Assembly (NCBI GenBank): GCA_019747815.1
Contig: JAIEQJ010000093.1
Span: 1 to 51,463 of the forward strand
DNA from: Hyphomonadaceae bacterium
GTDB lineage: Bacteria; Pseudomonadota; Alphaproteobacteria; Rhizobiales; Hyphomicrobiaceae
Direction: 5' to 3'
Length of the DNA stretch: 51,463 nt
In this document: in pieces, positions 28,143 through 37,414 of the stretch
Layout of the letters: the number at the start of each line of letters is the position of its first letter
Numbering within the stretch: position 1 is the first letter of the stretch
The notes under the pieces: model-generated
What the model saw: the letters and a program-made list of their open reading frames with translations, nothing else
Database searches by the model: none
What the model was told of the DNA's origin: nothing
Translations under genes and position numbers: made by a program

Positions 28143-29183
28143 TCACCTCCACACGAACGGTGGATAGGCATCGAGGTCGCCGCGCAGGTGGCGCGCCAGC
28201 AGCTGGGCCTGCACATGCCACAGCAGGCCCATGCTCACCTTCTCGTCGAGGAAGGGATGCTGGATCTCATCGCGCTTGCGCTCCTGGTAGGCAATCAGCA
28301 CGGCCTTGCGGCCGTCCTCGCTCAGCAGGGTTGCACCGTTGTCGAGGCGGCGAAAGTCCTTGGCCGCGAGTTGGCGCCGATTGACCAGGGACAGCACGAG
28401 GCGATCGGCGAAGAAGGGCCGGAACTCCTCGACGAGATCGAGCGCCAGGCTCGGGCGGCCGGGACGATCGGCGTGGAGATAGCCCACCGCAGGATCGAGC
28501 CCCACACCCTCCAGCGCCCCGCGCACATCGGCCGTGAGCAACGCATAGACAAACGATAGGAGCGCGTTCGTCGCATCGAGCGGCGGCCGGCGGCTGCGCC
28601 CGGCAAAGGCAAACAGCGGCTTCTCGCCGAGCACAAGGTGATCGAAGATCGAGAAATAGACGAGGCCAGCCTCGCCCTCGAAGCCGCGCATGGCCTCGCC
28701 GTCCGTCGGCCTGTCGAGGCGGCGCACAATGGCGGCCAAGCGATCTGATGCGGCCGACAGGGCGGCGCGTACGGGCTCGGGCATCCCATCGCCGTGATCC
28801 CTGGTGGCGCGGGCCACGACGGCGCGCTGATTGAGCACCTTGCCAGCCACGAACGACTTGATGAGGCAAGCGCGCCGCTGCATATCGTCGGCCCAACGGT
28901 ACTGGATGCGCCTGAGCAGCACATTGCCCGAGACGGGCCCCTCCACGCGGGCCAGGAAGCGCCCGTGCTCCGAGAAGTGGCTGACGCTGATGCCGGTTTG
29001 CGCGCAGGCGCCGAGCAGGGGCGGGCTGATCAGCACGCGGCCGAAGCCGATGATGCTGCCGATGGTGTGGATCGGCAGGCGGCCGCGCTCCGCCCCATCG
29101 ATCGTCACCACCACGTTCTCGCCGTCCTTGTTGAGCCAGGCCCCTTCGGAGGTGACATAGAGCGTGTTGAGGTGCCGGCGCAT
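28143..29183 (-). CDS. cas1: CRISPR-associated integrase Cas1 (type I-C)
   Basis: This 346-residue protein is the catalytic subunit of spacer integration. The active-site residues are visible: Glu in RGFEGEAGLVYF (about 169), His in VGYLHADRPGRPSLALD and Asp in LALDLVEEFRP. The N-terminal beta domain starts MRRHLNTLYVTSEGAWL, typical of I-C Cas1. It lies 9 nt after the cas4 stop. Confidence 0.97.
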   Translation of the reverse strand: MRRHLNTLYVTSEGAWLNKDGENVVVTIDGAERGRLPIHTIGSIIGFGRVLISPPLLGACAQTGISVSHFSEHGRFLARVEGPVSGNVLLRRIQYRWADDMQRRACLIKSFVAGKVLNQRAVVARATRDHGDGMPEPVRAALSAASDRLAAIVRRLDRPTDGEAMRGFEGEAGLVYFSIFDHLVLGEKPLFAFAGRSRRPPLDATNALLSFVYALLTADVRGALEGVGLDPAVGYLHADRPGRPSLALDLVEEFRPFFADRLVLSLVNRRQLAAKDFRRLDNGATLLSEDGRKAVLIAYQERKRDEIQHPFLDEKVSMGLLWHVQAQLLARHLRGDLDAYPPFVWR

Positions 29184-29192
29184 CCCTGTGCC

Positions 29193-29867
29193 TCAGCTCT
29201 CCGCAATGCAGCGGCTGAGCCAGGCCGCGGCCGAGCGCGGCCCGGAGAGTTGCCTGGGCCGGCACAGGTCGACGAGCGAGCACGCGCCGCACTTGCGCTT
29301 CTCGTAGACGGCCGGCGGCGTGGCGCCGGCCGCGATCATGGCGCGCGCCTCATCTGCCACCCGCGCCGTCAGCGCGCGCAACTCCTGATCAAGCGCAACG
29401 CCCACACGTCGCCGCGTCGCGCCGTAGAACAGTGCGCCCTCGGTCAGCTCCGCCGCGAACATCTCCTCCAGCGCCATGGCCTGGGCGCAGAGCTGCACCT
29501 CGTCAGCGCGGTGCGCCTTCGGCTTGCCGCGCTTGTACTCGACCGGGAACGGGCGCCAGCGGCCGGCCGCGTCCTTGTGCATCTCGACGACGTCGGCGAT
29601 GCCGGAGACGCGCAAGGCGCGCGAGGCGATCGGCATGGCGGTGATGGTGCGCACGCCCCGTCGCTGCTCGGTCCCGGCCTGCGCCGTGGCCTCGTGCAGC
29701 AGACGACCCTCGGCCGTGAAGCGGTTCTCCGACCAGAGCTGCTCGACGTGGATCAACGCGCACTGGCGCGGGCAGAACAGGTAGTGCTGCAGGGCCGAGA
29801 GGGGGATGAGATCTGGCTCGGGCTCCCTTGCGGTTGCTCCGCCTGTGCCCTGACCAGGCGTCGGCAT
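29193..29867 (-). CDS. cas4: CRISPR-associated exonuclease Cas4
   Basis: This 224-residue RecB-like nuclease helps Cas1-Cas2 select and trim prespacers with the correct PAM. It has YLFCPRQCALIH at the N-terminus and CGACSLVDLC at the C-terminus, the four cysteines that hold an Fe-S cluster. The catalytic block is FPVEYKRGKPK. The start at 29867 comes one base after the cas7 stop (TGA-C-ATG). A longer upstream frame is out of place inside cas7. Confidence 0.95.
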   Translation of the reverse strand: MPTPGQGTGGATAREPEPDLIPLSALQHYLFCPRQCALIHVEQLWSENRFTAEGRLLHEATAQAGTEQRRGVRTITAMPIASRALRVSGIADVVEMHKDAAGRWRPFPVEYKRGKPKAHRADEVQLCAQAMALEEMFAAELTEGALFYGATRRRVGVALDQELRALTARVADEARAMIAAGATPPAVYEKRKCGACSLVDLCRPRQLSGPRSAAAWLSRCIAES

Positions 29868-29868
29868 G

Positions 29869-30759
29869 TCACAGCATCTCCACGACCTCGACGGCGGCGG
29901 GCACCGCCGCTTTGTCGATCGTGATGCGATCCTTGTAGTCGGCGTAGCTGCGAGCCGCCTTGGCACCGTTGATGGGTTCGATCCTCACGGCTTCGAACAG
30001 CTTGTGTGCTGGCGCATTGCCGAGCTTGTCCTTGTGCTTGAAGACAATGAGGCGTCGCGCCGCCATCTCGCCGCGTGCGGCCGAGCGGTCGTGCTCGAAC
30101 AGGTGCTTGAGCGCGTCCCAGAAGAGCTTGAGATCGTCTTCCGAGAACCCCGTGCGCTCGGCTAGGCTGGCCGATACGAAGCCATGCGCCCGATAGAGGC
30201 CATAAGGCACGATGTGCTTGCGACCCATGGTGCGCTCCTTGTCGATATCCTTCTCATTGGTGACGGAAGAGCGTGTGATCGAGATCTCGATCGGCACGAT
30301 GGGGTCGATCGATTGCGCGAAGGCCATCTGAACGGGCCCGCGCACCTGCCCGCAGTTGACCTCAGTCGTCATCACGGCGCCGAAGGCGCGGATGTCGTAG
30401 AAATTGGCGCACATCCATCGGGTGAGTTGCTCGGCCTTGCCCCTGTCCTTTGGAAGCTTGCTGTAGTCGCCCTTCTTGTCGGGATCGATTGCCTGCTCGT
30501 CCCAGGAGCGCTTATGCGCCCTGTTGAGAACAGACCGCTCCTGCATGTAGATAGCGGAGCCCTTCGTGCCGTTCCTCGTCATCTCGACGAAATTGCGCAC
30601 CTTGCGCTTCAGGCAGACGTCAGTGACCAAGCCTTTGCCCGTGTCGGGCTCGAGCCTCGGCTGGTTTCCGGCATCAGGATCGCCGTTTGGATTGCCGTTA
30701 ACGACTTCGAACAGGTACACGAATTCGTAGCGGTTCTGGATGGCGGGCATCAGCGTCAC
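29869..30759 (-). CDS. cas7: CRISPR-associated protein Cas7 (Csd2 type, I-C backbone)
   Basis: This 296-residue protein is the backbone subunit of the I-C Cascade that polymerises along the crRNA. It starts with the family pattern YEFVYLFEVVNGNPNGDPDAGNQPR (shown here across residues 7-31) and continues with TDVCLKRKVRNFV. A later RSSVTNEKDIDKERTMGRKH stretch is also typical. Its start overlaps the cas8c stop by 4 nt. Confidence 0.96.
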   Translation of the reverse strand: MTLMPAIQNRYEFVYLFEVVNGNPNGDPDAGNQPRLEPDTGKGLVTDVCLKRKVRNFVEMTRNGTKGSAIYMQERSVLNRAHKRSWDEQAIDPDKKGDYSKLPKDRGKAEQLTRWMCANFYDIRAFGAVMTTEVNCGQVRGPVQMAFAQSIDPIVPIEISITRSSVTNEKDIDKERTMGRKHIVPYGLYRAHGFVSASLAERTGFSEDDLKLFWDALKHLFEHDRSAARGEMAARRLIVFKHKDKLGNAPAHKLFEAVRIEPINGAKAARSYADYKDRITIDKAAVPAAVEVVEML

Positions 30760-32606
30760 TCCTCGTTGTTTGGTTCTTGTGAGGCAGGGCCATCGCCGGC
30801 GTCCTCGTCAGCCTTGCCTCCAAACCTCTCCTGGTAGTAGCCAACGAAGAACAGGCCCTGGTCCGTCGTTGAGAGCTGGCTGGGAAGTCCATTGTTGAAT
30901 GAGCCCCATAGGCGGGCGATGTCTCGCTCAAGGCCCATGCCGACGCGCCGCGCGTGCTTGGGGTCCTCGATCCAATCCGCGTCCGCATGGCCGCGCCGCA
31001 GTCGTGCCGTATGATGCTGCGCGTTCTTCACCAGGAACGTGAAAACCTGCGCCGGCGTCGCGGCAGCCGAGCCGATGTACTTATCCTTGATGGTTGCATT
31101 GAGGTTTTCGCCCAGCGCGGCAAGCTGCGCCCGCTCGAGCACCGCAAACAGCCGGCCGAGCCGCCGCGCGGGATTGGGATCGTCAGGGTCGGTTCGCACG
31201 AGATAGTCCTCCGTCGCTAGCCTGCCGTCGATGCGCATGGTCCGCACGATGACGGCCTTGATGAGGGATACGCGCAGGCGGTTGAGGTGATGATCGGCGC
31301 GGATGCGCATCACCAAGTTGGCAAGCAGCGCGCCCGGGTAGCGCCCACCGCTCAGGATCGCCCGCATCAACTCGCCGGCGAGCAGCGGCGACACGTCGTC
31401 GAAGCTGAACTTGACCTGGCCCGACGTGTTGCGCCGGGCCGGTGCCGTCATGAGTGCGCAACTGGCCACGGAGGGCCGCGGGCCGCGCGCCGCGGGCTGC
31501 ACCATGTGCAGGTCCTGCCAGTGCTGGTGGAACGCCTGGCCGATGGCGCCAAGCGTGGTGGCTTCCCAGAAGCGCACCGACAGACGCGCGGCATTGGGCG
31601 AGAGGCCGAGGATATAGAAGCGTGTCCCCGGTTTGAGGTGCAATTCGGCGCTATCGAGCGGCCGGCCGTTCTCGACGAGGTCCATCGCTTCATTGCGCAG
31701 CCGGTCGGTCTCGCTTGCATCGAGTTGCGCCACCGACGGTGGCGGCTGGAACAGATAACCAACTGTCCGCTCCGCAGCGGCGGCCTCCTTCGCGTCGGCT
31801 GCTTCCGCCCAGTAGACCGTGGTTGCATCGCCGATTTGGACCTTCTGCGGGCCATCCTTGCGCAGCAGTTCTTTGAGCGTGGTGGTATAGGCGAAAGCCC
31901 CGTGCTCGGAGACCGGGGCATTGGCCCCCTGGTCCTTGCCGTATGATGTGAACGCTTTCTGGTTGAAGGAAACGATTGCGGCCCCCGACGACTGCGCGCC
32001 GCGCACACCGCCGAGCGTCGGGTGCGTGAGGGCGATGCGGGCCTGCTCGCCCTTGATGAGGCAGGGTCCCAGGTGTGCGGGCTTCGCCTGCAGATGGCGC
32101 AGCCAGACCTCTCGCGCCGCAGCCCGGTCGTGCAGATAACCCGCATCCCCGTCGAGACGGAAGACAATATTCGTGCCGATCAGCTCATCGCGATAGCGGG
32201 GCAGCTCGGCAGGTAACGACTTCCAAACATCGAGAAAGCGCAAAAGGGCACACAATCCCGCATCTTTGCTGTCGGCGATGAGCGCACGTTGCCATTTCTT
32301 GAATGCTTCATGTTCCTCAGCGGTGCGCGCCCTCACCTGCGGGGCAAGGCCCAGTGCATAGGCCGTCTTGTCCCACAGAAACATCGATTTGATGCCAAAC
32401 GCACGTGTGATGGTCGGGTCGCTCGGCACGTCGAGGTCTCCCGCCGCGACACTTTCGATATCGACGAGCTTGCCCGCTTCATCGAGCACGAGCGCATAGG
32501 CGATGCGCTCGTAGCTGTAGCCGTAGGGCGGAACCCGCGGCTTGCCGTTGACAAGTTTCTCGCGTGAGAAGCGCTCGTAAGCGTTGCTAAGCGCCTGCAG
32601 GATCAT
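30756..32606 (-). CDS. cas8c: CRISPR-associated protein Cas8c (Csd1), large subunit
   Basis: This 616-residue protein is the large subunit of the I-C surveillance complex, responsible for PAM recognition and Cas3 recruitment. It starts with ILQALSNAYERF and has VPPYGYSYERIAYAL, GEQARIALTHPTLGG and SFNQKAFTSYGKDQGANAPV, all typical of Csd1. In I-C systems an internal start within this gene usually gives a separate small subunit (Cas11c). I could not fix such a start by eye. It overlaps cas5c and cas7 by 4 nt each. Confidence 0.95.
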   Translation of the reverse strand: MILQALSNAYERFSREKLVNGKPRVPPYGYSYERIAYALVLDEAGKLVDIESVAAGDLDVPSDPTITRAFGIKSMFLWDKTAYALGLAPQVRARTAEEHEAFKKWQRALIADSKDAGLCALLRFLDVWKSLPAELPRYRDELIGTNIVFRLDGDAGYLHDRAAAREVWLRHLQAKPAHLGPCLIKGEQARIALTHPTLGGVRGAQSSGAAIVSFNQKAFTSYGKDQGANAPVSEHGAFAYTTTLKELLRKDGPQKVQIGDATTVYWAEAADAKEAAAAERTVGYLFQPPPSVAQLDASETDRLRNEAMDLVENGRPLDSAELHLKPGTRFYILGLSPNAARLSVRFWEATTLGAIGQAFHQHWQDLHMVQPAARGPRPSVASCALMTAPARRNTSGQVKFSFDDVSPLLAGELMRAILSGGRYPGALLANLVMRIRADHHLNRLRVSLIKAVIVRTMRIDGRLATEDYLVRTDPDDPNPARRLGRLFAVLERAQLAALGENLNATIKDKYIGSAAATPAQVFTFLVKNAQHHTARLRRGHADADWIEDPKHARRVGMGLERDIARLWGSFNNGLPSQLSTTDQGLFFVGYYQERFGGKADEDAGDGPASQEPNNEE

Positions 32607-33274
32607 GGGCGTGCCTCCGCCGGGCGGAATTTGGTTACGTCGATCACACCATCAACCATGGTCGGCCGGTAGAACATCGGCAGGCGATCGTTGTCGAAAT
32701 CGATGTCGTAGAGCATCCAGCCGAGGTCCCGATTGCGCTGATCGGGCGGCAGCTCCGACTGCGGTATCTCGCCTTCGACGAGATGGAACTCGGCCGGGAA
32801 CTCGCGCGTGCCGAGGCAGGGCTGATGGAAGCATTGGCCCTTGGCCGCGCGCCGATTGAACATCTCCAGGTGCTTGCCTTCGGTGTCGTCGTCCTGGGCC
32901 CGGGCCGTCAGCTCGAAATGCGCCTCGATGACATAGGCCACGTCCTTGAGGATGGTCGCGGCGCGCTGCTGGCGATCCTCGTCCACATAGAGCGCCAGGC
33001 CGTCGATGGTCCCCGTGTGCATGGCCTCCGTGACGTTGCGCGCGCTGATCTTGGAGCCCACCTCGTTGCGCCGGATCGATTCGAAGCGGATGGGCTTCAG
33101 CACATGGATCCTGTCGATCACCCAGCGGATCGCCGGCTTCCAATGGATCGCCTCGAGGATGCCGCGCGCCGCCGACGGCGTGATCACGTCGTAGGAGATG
33201 CGCTCGGCCTTCATCTCCGGACGGGTGAAGCAGGCGCGCGCGCCCGATACTTTCAGGCTGATGCCGTAGGACAT
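32603..33274 (-). CDS. cas5c: CRISPR-associated endoribonuclease Cas5c (Cas5d)
   Basis: This 223-residue protein processes pre-crRNA in type I-C systems, replacing Cas6, and stays in Cascade. The ATG at 33274 opens MSYGISLKVSGARACFTRPE, the conserved N-terminus of the family. The middle has YDVITPSAARGILEAIHW, and CFHQPCLGTREFPAEF lies in the C-terminal part. A frame upstream of 33274 is open but not protein-like. About 183 nt separate it from the cas3 stop, so a separate promoter is possible. No gene is visible in that gap. Confidence 0.95.
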   Translation of the reverse strand: MSYGISLKVSGARACFTRPEMKAERISYDVITPSAARGILEAIHWKPAIRWVIDRIHVLKPIRFESIRRNEVGSKISARNVTEAMHTGTIDGLALYVDEDRQQRAATILKDVAYVIEAHFELTARAQDDDTEGKHLEMFNRRAAKGQCFHQPCLGTREFPAEFHLVEGEIPQSELPPDQRNRDLGWMLYDIDFDNDRLPMFYRPTMVDGVIDVTKFRPAEARP

Positions 33275-33457
33275 GAATCCCTCACACCTTGCAGGTTCAT
33301 CCAAATCATGCGGCCAAGAGCTGCTATGTCGAGCGTCCAAACCTCGGTCATTGTTCCGTTCGGGTCGGTGATCTACTGCAATCCAAGCCTACTCCAGGTG
33401 TGCAGTGTGCCCTCATCAATAGCGACCCTGTCCCCGCAATCCACAGCTGGCGGACGA

Positions 33458-35821
33458 TCAGAACAGCCCGCTCTCCACCTTGCGGAATGTCGCGTCACTC
33501 CAATCGAAGCCAATGGCGTTGCAATAGAGCTCGCACCGCGCCTCGTCGGTCAAAACCATGAACTGATCGCCGAAACGAGGCTCCTGCACCGGCACCACCC
33601 GCCCGATCCGCCGCAGCTCCGCCAACGGCCCGCTCGGCACGTTGACGATGTAGGGTTGCAGCTTGCGGGCGATCGCGCCCGGCCGCTCCAGCTTCGGATC
33701 CTTCATCTGGGTGATCAGCTCCCGTGCGTTGTCGTCTCCGTCCCAGGGAATGATCACCGGTTCCATTGCTGTATCGATCATCCGAAAGTCATGCGCGATG
33801 TCGGCGAACGGCAGCCAACCCTCGTGCGCCTGTACGTTGAGGCGCGCCAGAATGCTCTTCTTGTCGAGGCCATCCGCGCGGCCCTGCGTCTTGCCCCAGT
33901 AGAGGTGCCGAAAATAGGCTTCAATGGCCTCCAGCCCGAGCGGATCGCCGCCGAGGTTGCGCAGCACGCTGCGCGCCGCGTCCTCGTTGGCGTGCAGCTC
34001 CGGGATCGATCGCCGCCCCTCGCTTTCGAAGAGCTGCACGATGGCGTCCTTGCAGCTCAACTTGCCCTCGCGGTTGCAGCGGCCCGCGGCCTGTGCAATC
34101 GAGTCGAGCCCGGCCATGATGCGGTAGACGAGCGGGAAATCGATATCCACGCCCGCCTCGACCACCGTCGTTGCGACTACGCGGCAGGGACCCTTCTCGA
34201 GTGCGGCCTTAATCTCCGCAAGCTTCCTGCTGCGATGCGCGGGGCACATCAGCGCCGAGAGGTGGAACGTGCCCGCCGGCCGTTCCTTGTGCAGCATCCC
34301 GAACAGCTCGCGCGCATGCGCCCGGGTCCCGACGATGCACAGGGCCTTGTCGTGTTCGCGCAACCGTTCGACCAGCTTGGCGTCGGTCATTGTCTCGGCC
34401 GGCTTGACCGTCACCCGCCTCAGACGCTCGGAGAGGCGCTTGGGCTCATCGACGATCTCGCGCACGCCGATGAGGCCGCCCGCGAGGCCGTCACTGCCGT
34501 CCGGCCGCTTTGCCGAGAGCGCCGGCTGCGTGGCCGTGCACAGCACGATGCTCGTCTTGTAGTTGCGCGCCAGCTCGTCCAGCACCGCCACGCAGGGGCG
34601 CAGCAGCTTCAGCGGCAAGGTCTGCGCCTCGTCCAGGATGACCACGCTCTTGGCGATGTTGTGCAGCTTGCGGCACTTGCCCGGCTGGTTGGAGAACAGG
34701 CTCTCGAAAAACTGTACGGCGGTTGTCACAATGAGGGGCGCGTCCCAGTTTTCGGTTGCGAGCCGCAGACGCTCGCCCGCCTGCAGGCTGCTCTCGTCGC
34801 CGGGCGCAACGCCATGCGCCCGTTCAAGCACGGCCAGCGCCTCGTCCTCGCGAAAGGCGCTGTGATGCTCAAGGACGTGATCTTGCAGAGGACCCAGCGC
34901 GTCGCGGAAGACGCTCGCGGTCTGCTCGATGATGCTGGTGAACGGGATGACGTAGATCACGCGGTCGAGCCCGTGGGCCACGGCATGGTCGAGCGCGAAG
35001 GCGAGCGAGGCCAGCGTCTTGCCGCCACCGGTCGGCACGGTGAGGGAGAACAGGCCGGGCTGCTCCTGCGCCTTTGCGCGGGCCGCGACGAGAACACGTG
35101 CGCGTTCGGCATGCACCGCCCTTTGCCCGGCGTTCGCTGCCTGTTCGGCCTTGTCGGCGGCCATCTGCGCCATGTGTCGATCGAGCTGCTGCTTGAGGCG
35201 CGCCAGCGGCTGCCAGCCGCCCCGTGCCGGCTCACCCGTGCCTTCGATGTTTGCGTAGAACGCCTCGGTGTCAAGCCGATCGGCATCGACGAGGGTCGAG
35301 AACAGCATGCGGGTCAGCAGCGACGCGCAATGGCCTTGCCGGAGTTTTGCGATCTCCTCGTCCGGATAGGGCGCAAATTGCGGCCATGACAGTCGGTCGG
35401 GGAGCGCGAGATCATGCTCCCAGCGATCCTCGCAGGAGGGAATGCCGCCATACTTCTTCGCGTCGAGCCGCAGCTTGAGCGGCGTGGGAGCACCCTCGCC
35501 CATGCCGTTCGCGAGCCCCGCGTGATGGCCGGCGATCACATAGGCGATCAGTTGGCCGAGTGCGGCGTACTTCTCGGCCGCAACGCGGGCCCCAGCCGTC
35601 GAATGATCGACGCGCATTTTCGCGCCGGCGAGCCGCGCCTGGAACTCCGGCGAATACTTGCCGAGATCGTGCAGCAGGCCGCACACGCGGGCCAGCTCGC
35701 CCGCCGCGAATTTGGCGGCCCGCGCCTGCGCCAATGCCGCCACCGCGTGGAGATGGTTTCTCAGCAGATGCCAGTCGGATCGATCGCTGCTGGACCCCGT
35801 GTGGGCGAAGATGCCGGCCAT
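33458..35821 (-). CDS. cas3: CRISPR-associated helicase-nuclease Cas3 (HD domain fused)
   Basis: This protein of about 787 residues degrades target DNA. The N-terminal HD nuclease shows NHLHAVAALA and LLHDLGKYSPEF with the metal-binding HD near residue 51, then GHHAG. The SF2 helicase has VPTGGGKTLASLAFALDHA (Walker A), VVILDEAQTLPLKLL (DEAQ box), and later VEAGVDIDFPLVYRI and AQAAGRCNREGK. I start at ATG 35821; the open frame upstream to 35890 is not conserved-looking. It is the first cas gene of the minus-strand series. Confidence 0.96.
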   Translation of the reverse strand: MAGIFAHTGSSSDRSDWHLLRNHLHAVAALAQARAAKFAAGELARVCGLLHDLGKYSPEFQARLAGAKMRVDHSTAGARVAAEKYAALGQLIAYVIAGHHAGLANGMGEGAPTPLKLRLDAKKYGGIPSCEDRWEHDLALPDRLSWPQFAPYPDEEIAKLRQGHCASLLTRMLFSTLVDADRLDTEAFYANIEGTGEPARGGWQPLARLKQQLDRHMAQMAADKAEQAANAGQRAVHAERARVLVAARAKAQEQPGLFSLTVPTGGGKTLASLAFALDHAVAHGLDRVIYVIPFTSIIEQTASVFRDALGPLQDHVLEHHSAFREDEALAVLERAHGVAPGDESSLQAGERLRLATENWDAPLIVTTAVQFFESLFSNQPGKCRKLHNIAKSVVILDEAQTLPLKLLRPCVAVLDELARNYKTSIVLCTATQPALSAKRPDGSDGLAGGLIGVREIVDEPKRLSERLRRVTVKPAETMTDAKLVERLREHDKALCIVGTRAHARELFGMLHKERPAGTFHLSALMCPAHRSRKLAEIKAALEKGPCRVVATTVVEAGVDIDFPLVYRIMAGLDSIAQAAGRCNREGKLSCKDAIVQLFESEGRRSIPELHANEDAARSVLRNLGGDPLGLEAIEAYFRHLYWGKTQGRADGLDKKSILARLNVQAHEGWLPFADIAHDFRMIDTAMEPVIIPWDGDDNARELITQMKDPKLERPGAIARKLQPYIVNVPSGPLAELRRIGRVVPVQEPRFGDQFMVLTDEARCELYCNAIGFDWSDATFRKVESGLF

Positions 35822-35887
35822 GCCTACCACCCCCCGATCCCGTCGACCGGAGCATGCTAGCATCTCCTCCGCGCTGCAGAAATAGCG

Positions 35888-35901
35888 CACTCAACGGAGT
35901 G
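35888..35901. promoter_or_regulatory. Short palindrome in the cas3 promoter region
   Basis: CACTC-AACG-GAGTG lies about 65-80 nt upstream of the cas3 start. It sits between plausible but weak -35 (TTCAAC) and -10 (GCTATT) elements on the minus strand. It could be an operator, but I do not know a regulator for it. Confidence 0.3.
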
Positions 35902-35953
35902 TTGAAAAGGGATCGGCGCGAAGTGGCTTGCGCATGTCCCGAGCCTCGGCGCG

Positions 35954-35986
35954 GCTTCAATCCGCGCCGGGTTGCTCGGCAACGAC
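35954..35986 (-). repeat. Solitary degenerate CRISPR-like repeat upstream of cas3
   Basis: GCTTCAATCCGCGCC (plus strand) matches 14 of the first 15 bases of the array repeat. It is followed by a diverged part that can still form a short stem (CCGGG..GCTCGG) and ends AACGAC, like the array's GGCGAC end. It is about 135 nt upstream of the cas3 start and in the same orientation as the array, so a transcript would place a spacer-like segment just before the cas3 promoter. Confidence 0.4.
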
Positions 35987-36051
35987 CTCTTTCAGCTCCT
36001 GGGCCTGGCGCTCGAGAACGCTGACCTCGTCGCTCAACCGGCCCCAAGGCC

Positions 36052-36345
36052 GGCTTGAAGCCGCACTTTGTGCGCCGCTTCAAGCTCTCGAACGCCCCGC
36101 AGCTCGAAGAGAAAGTGATCGATGTCGTCGGGCTCTACATGAACCCGCCGGACCGGCACTGGTGTTGTGCGTCGACGAGAAGAACCAGATTTCAGGCGCT
36201 TGATCGGACGCAGCCGGGCCTGCCGTTGAAGAAGGGCCGCGCGGCGACCACGACGCACGACGACAAGCGCCACGGCACTACGACGCTGTTCGCTGCGCTC
36301 GGCGTCAAGAATCGCGATCCGCCTCCCGCAAGATCGCCACCATCG
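36052..36345 (+). pseudogene. IS630-family transposase remnant
   Basis: Typical IS630 sequence can be read: GLKPHFVRRFKLSNAPQLEE and VIDVVGLYMNPP. The DDE block LVLCVDEKNQI follows in a second frame. RFQALDRTQPGLPLKKGRA and HGTTTLFAALGVKN are then back in the first frame. Two compensating frameshifts (around 36160 and in CAGATTTCAGG) and loss of both ends make it non-functional. Confidence 0.8.
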
Positions 36346-36406
36346 GCTCGTCCGTGAACCGCGATTTGCGCATGCGTCCCTCCGTCAAAGACGGGCAGTC
36401 TCTTAA

Positions 36407-37414
36407 CTAACCCTTGGCCCGAAAACCCTGGGACAGGTCATGTTCAATGTCAATGATTTCACCTGAGCGTTCACTGTTTTGAAAGGCGCAGGCGTTGGGA
36501 GCCCGGCGCGGAGCGGCCGAGTGGAAGATAGACTGAGGTGCAACCGGAAGCGATGTGAGATCAGGGTTCGAGGCGGCCTTCGTCCTTCCTTCGGGAATGC
36601 CGAGCTGCTTGAGCGTGGCGGCAATGCGATCACGTTGGGGGCCGACGATCGGATGGTCGCGCGGGTTGTCCTGGTGCCAGGTGGAGAGCGTGAAGCCTGA
36701 CATCTTGTCAAGATACTCGGCGATCAACGCGCGGGCCTTGCCTTCTTGCCCTGAGCCGCCGTAGGCGACCGCGAGCCACGGCAGAATGTTGTGATCCGCC
36801 GGGTTGGCCTGCTGCGCCTGCAGCAGCCTCTCTAGCGCGGTCTTGTGATCACCGGCATGAAGGGCAGCTTGGCCGGCCCAGAAGTGCCAGCCAGAGAGGG
36901 AGGCCAAGTCGGTTGGACTGAGCGCGATGGCCTTGTCGATGTCGGCGATGGCCTCCTGCGCCAAGCCCAACTCGATCTTGATCCGGCCCAACTCGGCACG
37001 GGCTTCGGCGTAGTCGGAATTCAAATCCAGTGCCCGCTCGAATGCCTTGATCGCCTTCTCCCACTCTCCGCGCGCCCGGAACAGCGAGCCGCGCAAGCGA
37101 TACGCGCCAAAACTCCTCCGCTCCTGGGCGATGGTGCGGTCGATCGCCGCCTCGGCGTCGCCCAGCCAACGGGAGCGCTGGTTCTCTGGCGCCTACCGGT
37201 TGAGAACAGCCGAGATCTTGGCTCTGGCATAGCCCTGCAACGCCGGAACTGAATTCGGGTTGAGCGCGAGCCCTTTCTTGAACAAGGCCATGGCCTCAAG
37301 GGTGACCTTGGCGTCACGCTCACCGGACCACACGGCTCGACCAAGGATGGCATAGTGGCCGGCCTCGGGCGCGGCACTGCTTGGCAGCAAGCAAATTGAA
37401 TGGAGACTTCCCAA
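36407..37414 (-). pseudogene. TPR protein remnant (adenylate-cyclase/winged-helix TPR type) with an in-frame stop
   Basis: A continuous minus-strand frame encodes tetratricopeptide repeats: VTLEAMALFKKGLALNPNSV, then EKAIKAFERALDLNSDYAEA, IADIDKAIALSPTDLASLSG and HKTALERLLQAQQANPADHN. It is broken by one in-frame TAG at 37193-37195. The frame reads through on both sides with sensible sequence (AKISAVLNR, stop, APENQRSRWLGDAEAAIDRT). The pattern resembles the C-terminal half of winged-helix or adenylate-cyclase TPR proteins of Rhizobiales. The N-terminal sensor/cyclase part is missing. It is therefore a decayed gene. Confidence 0.65.

Noticed and set aside
32783..35389. 868-residue plus-strand frame opposite cas3 and cas5c
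   Set aside because: It spans two real minus-strand genes and shows no protein motifs.
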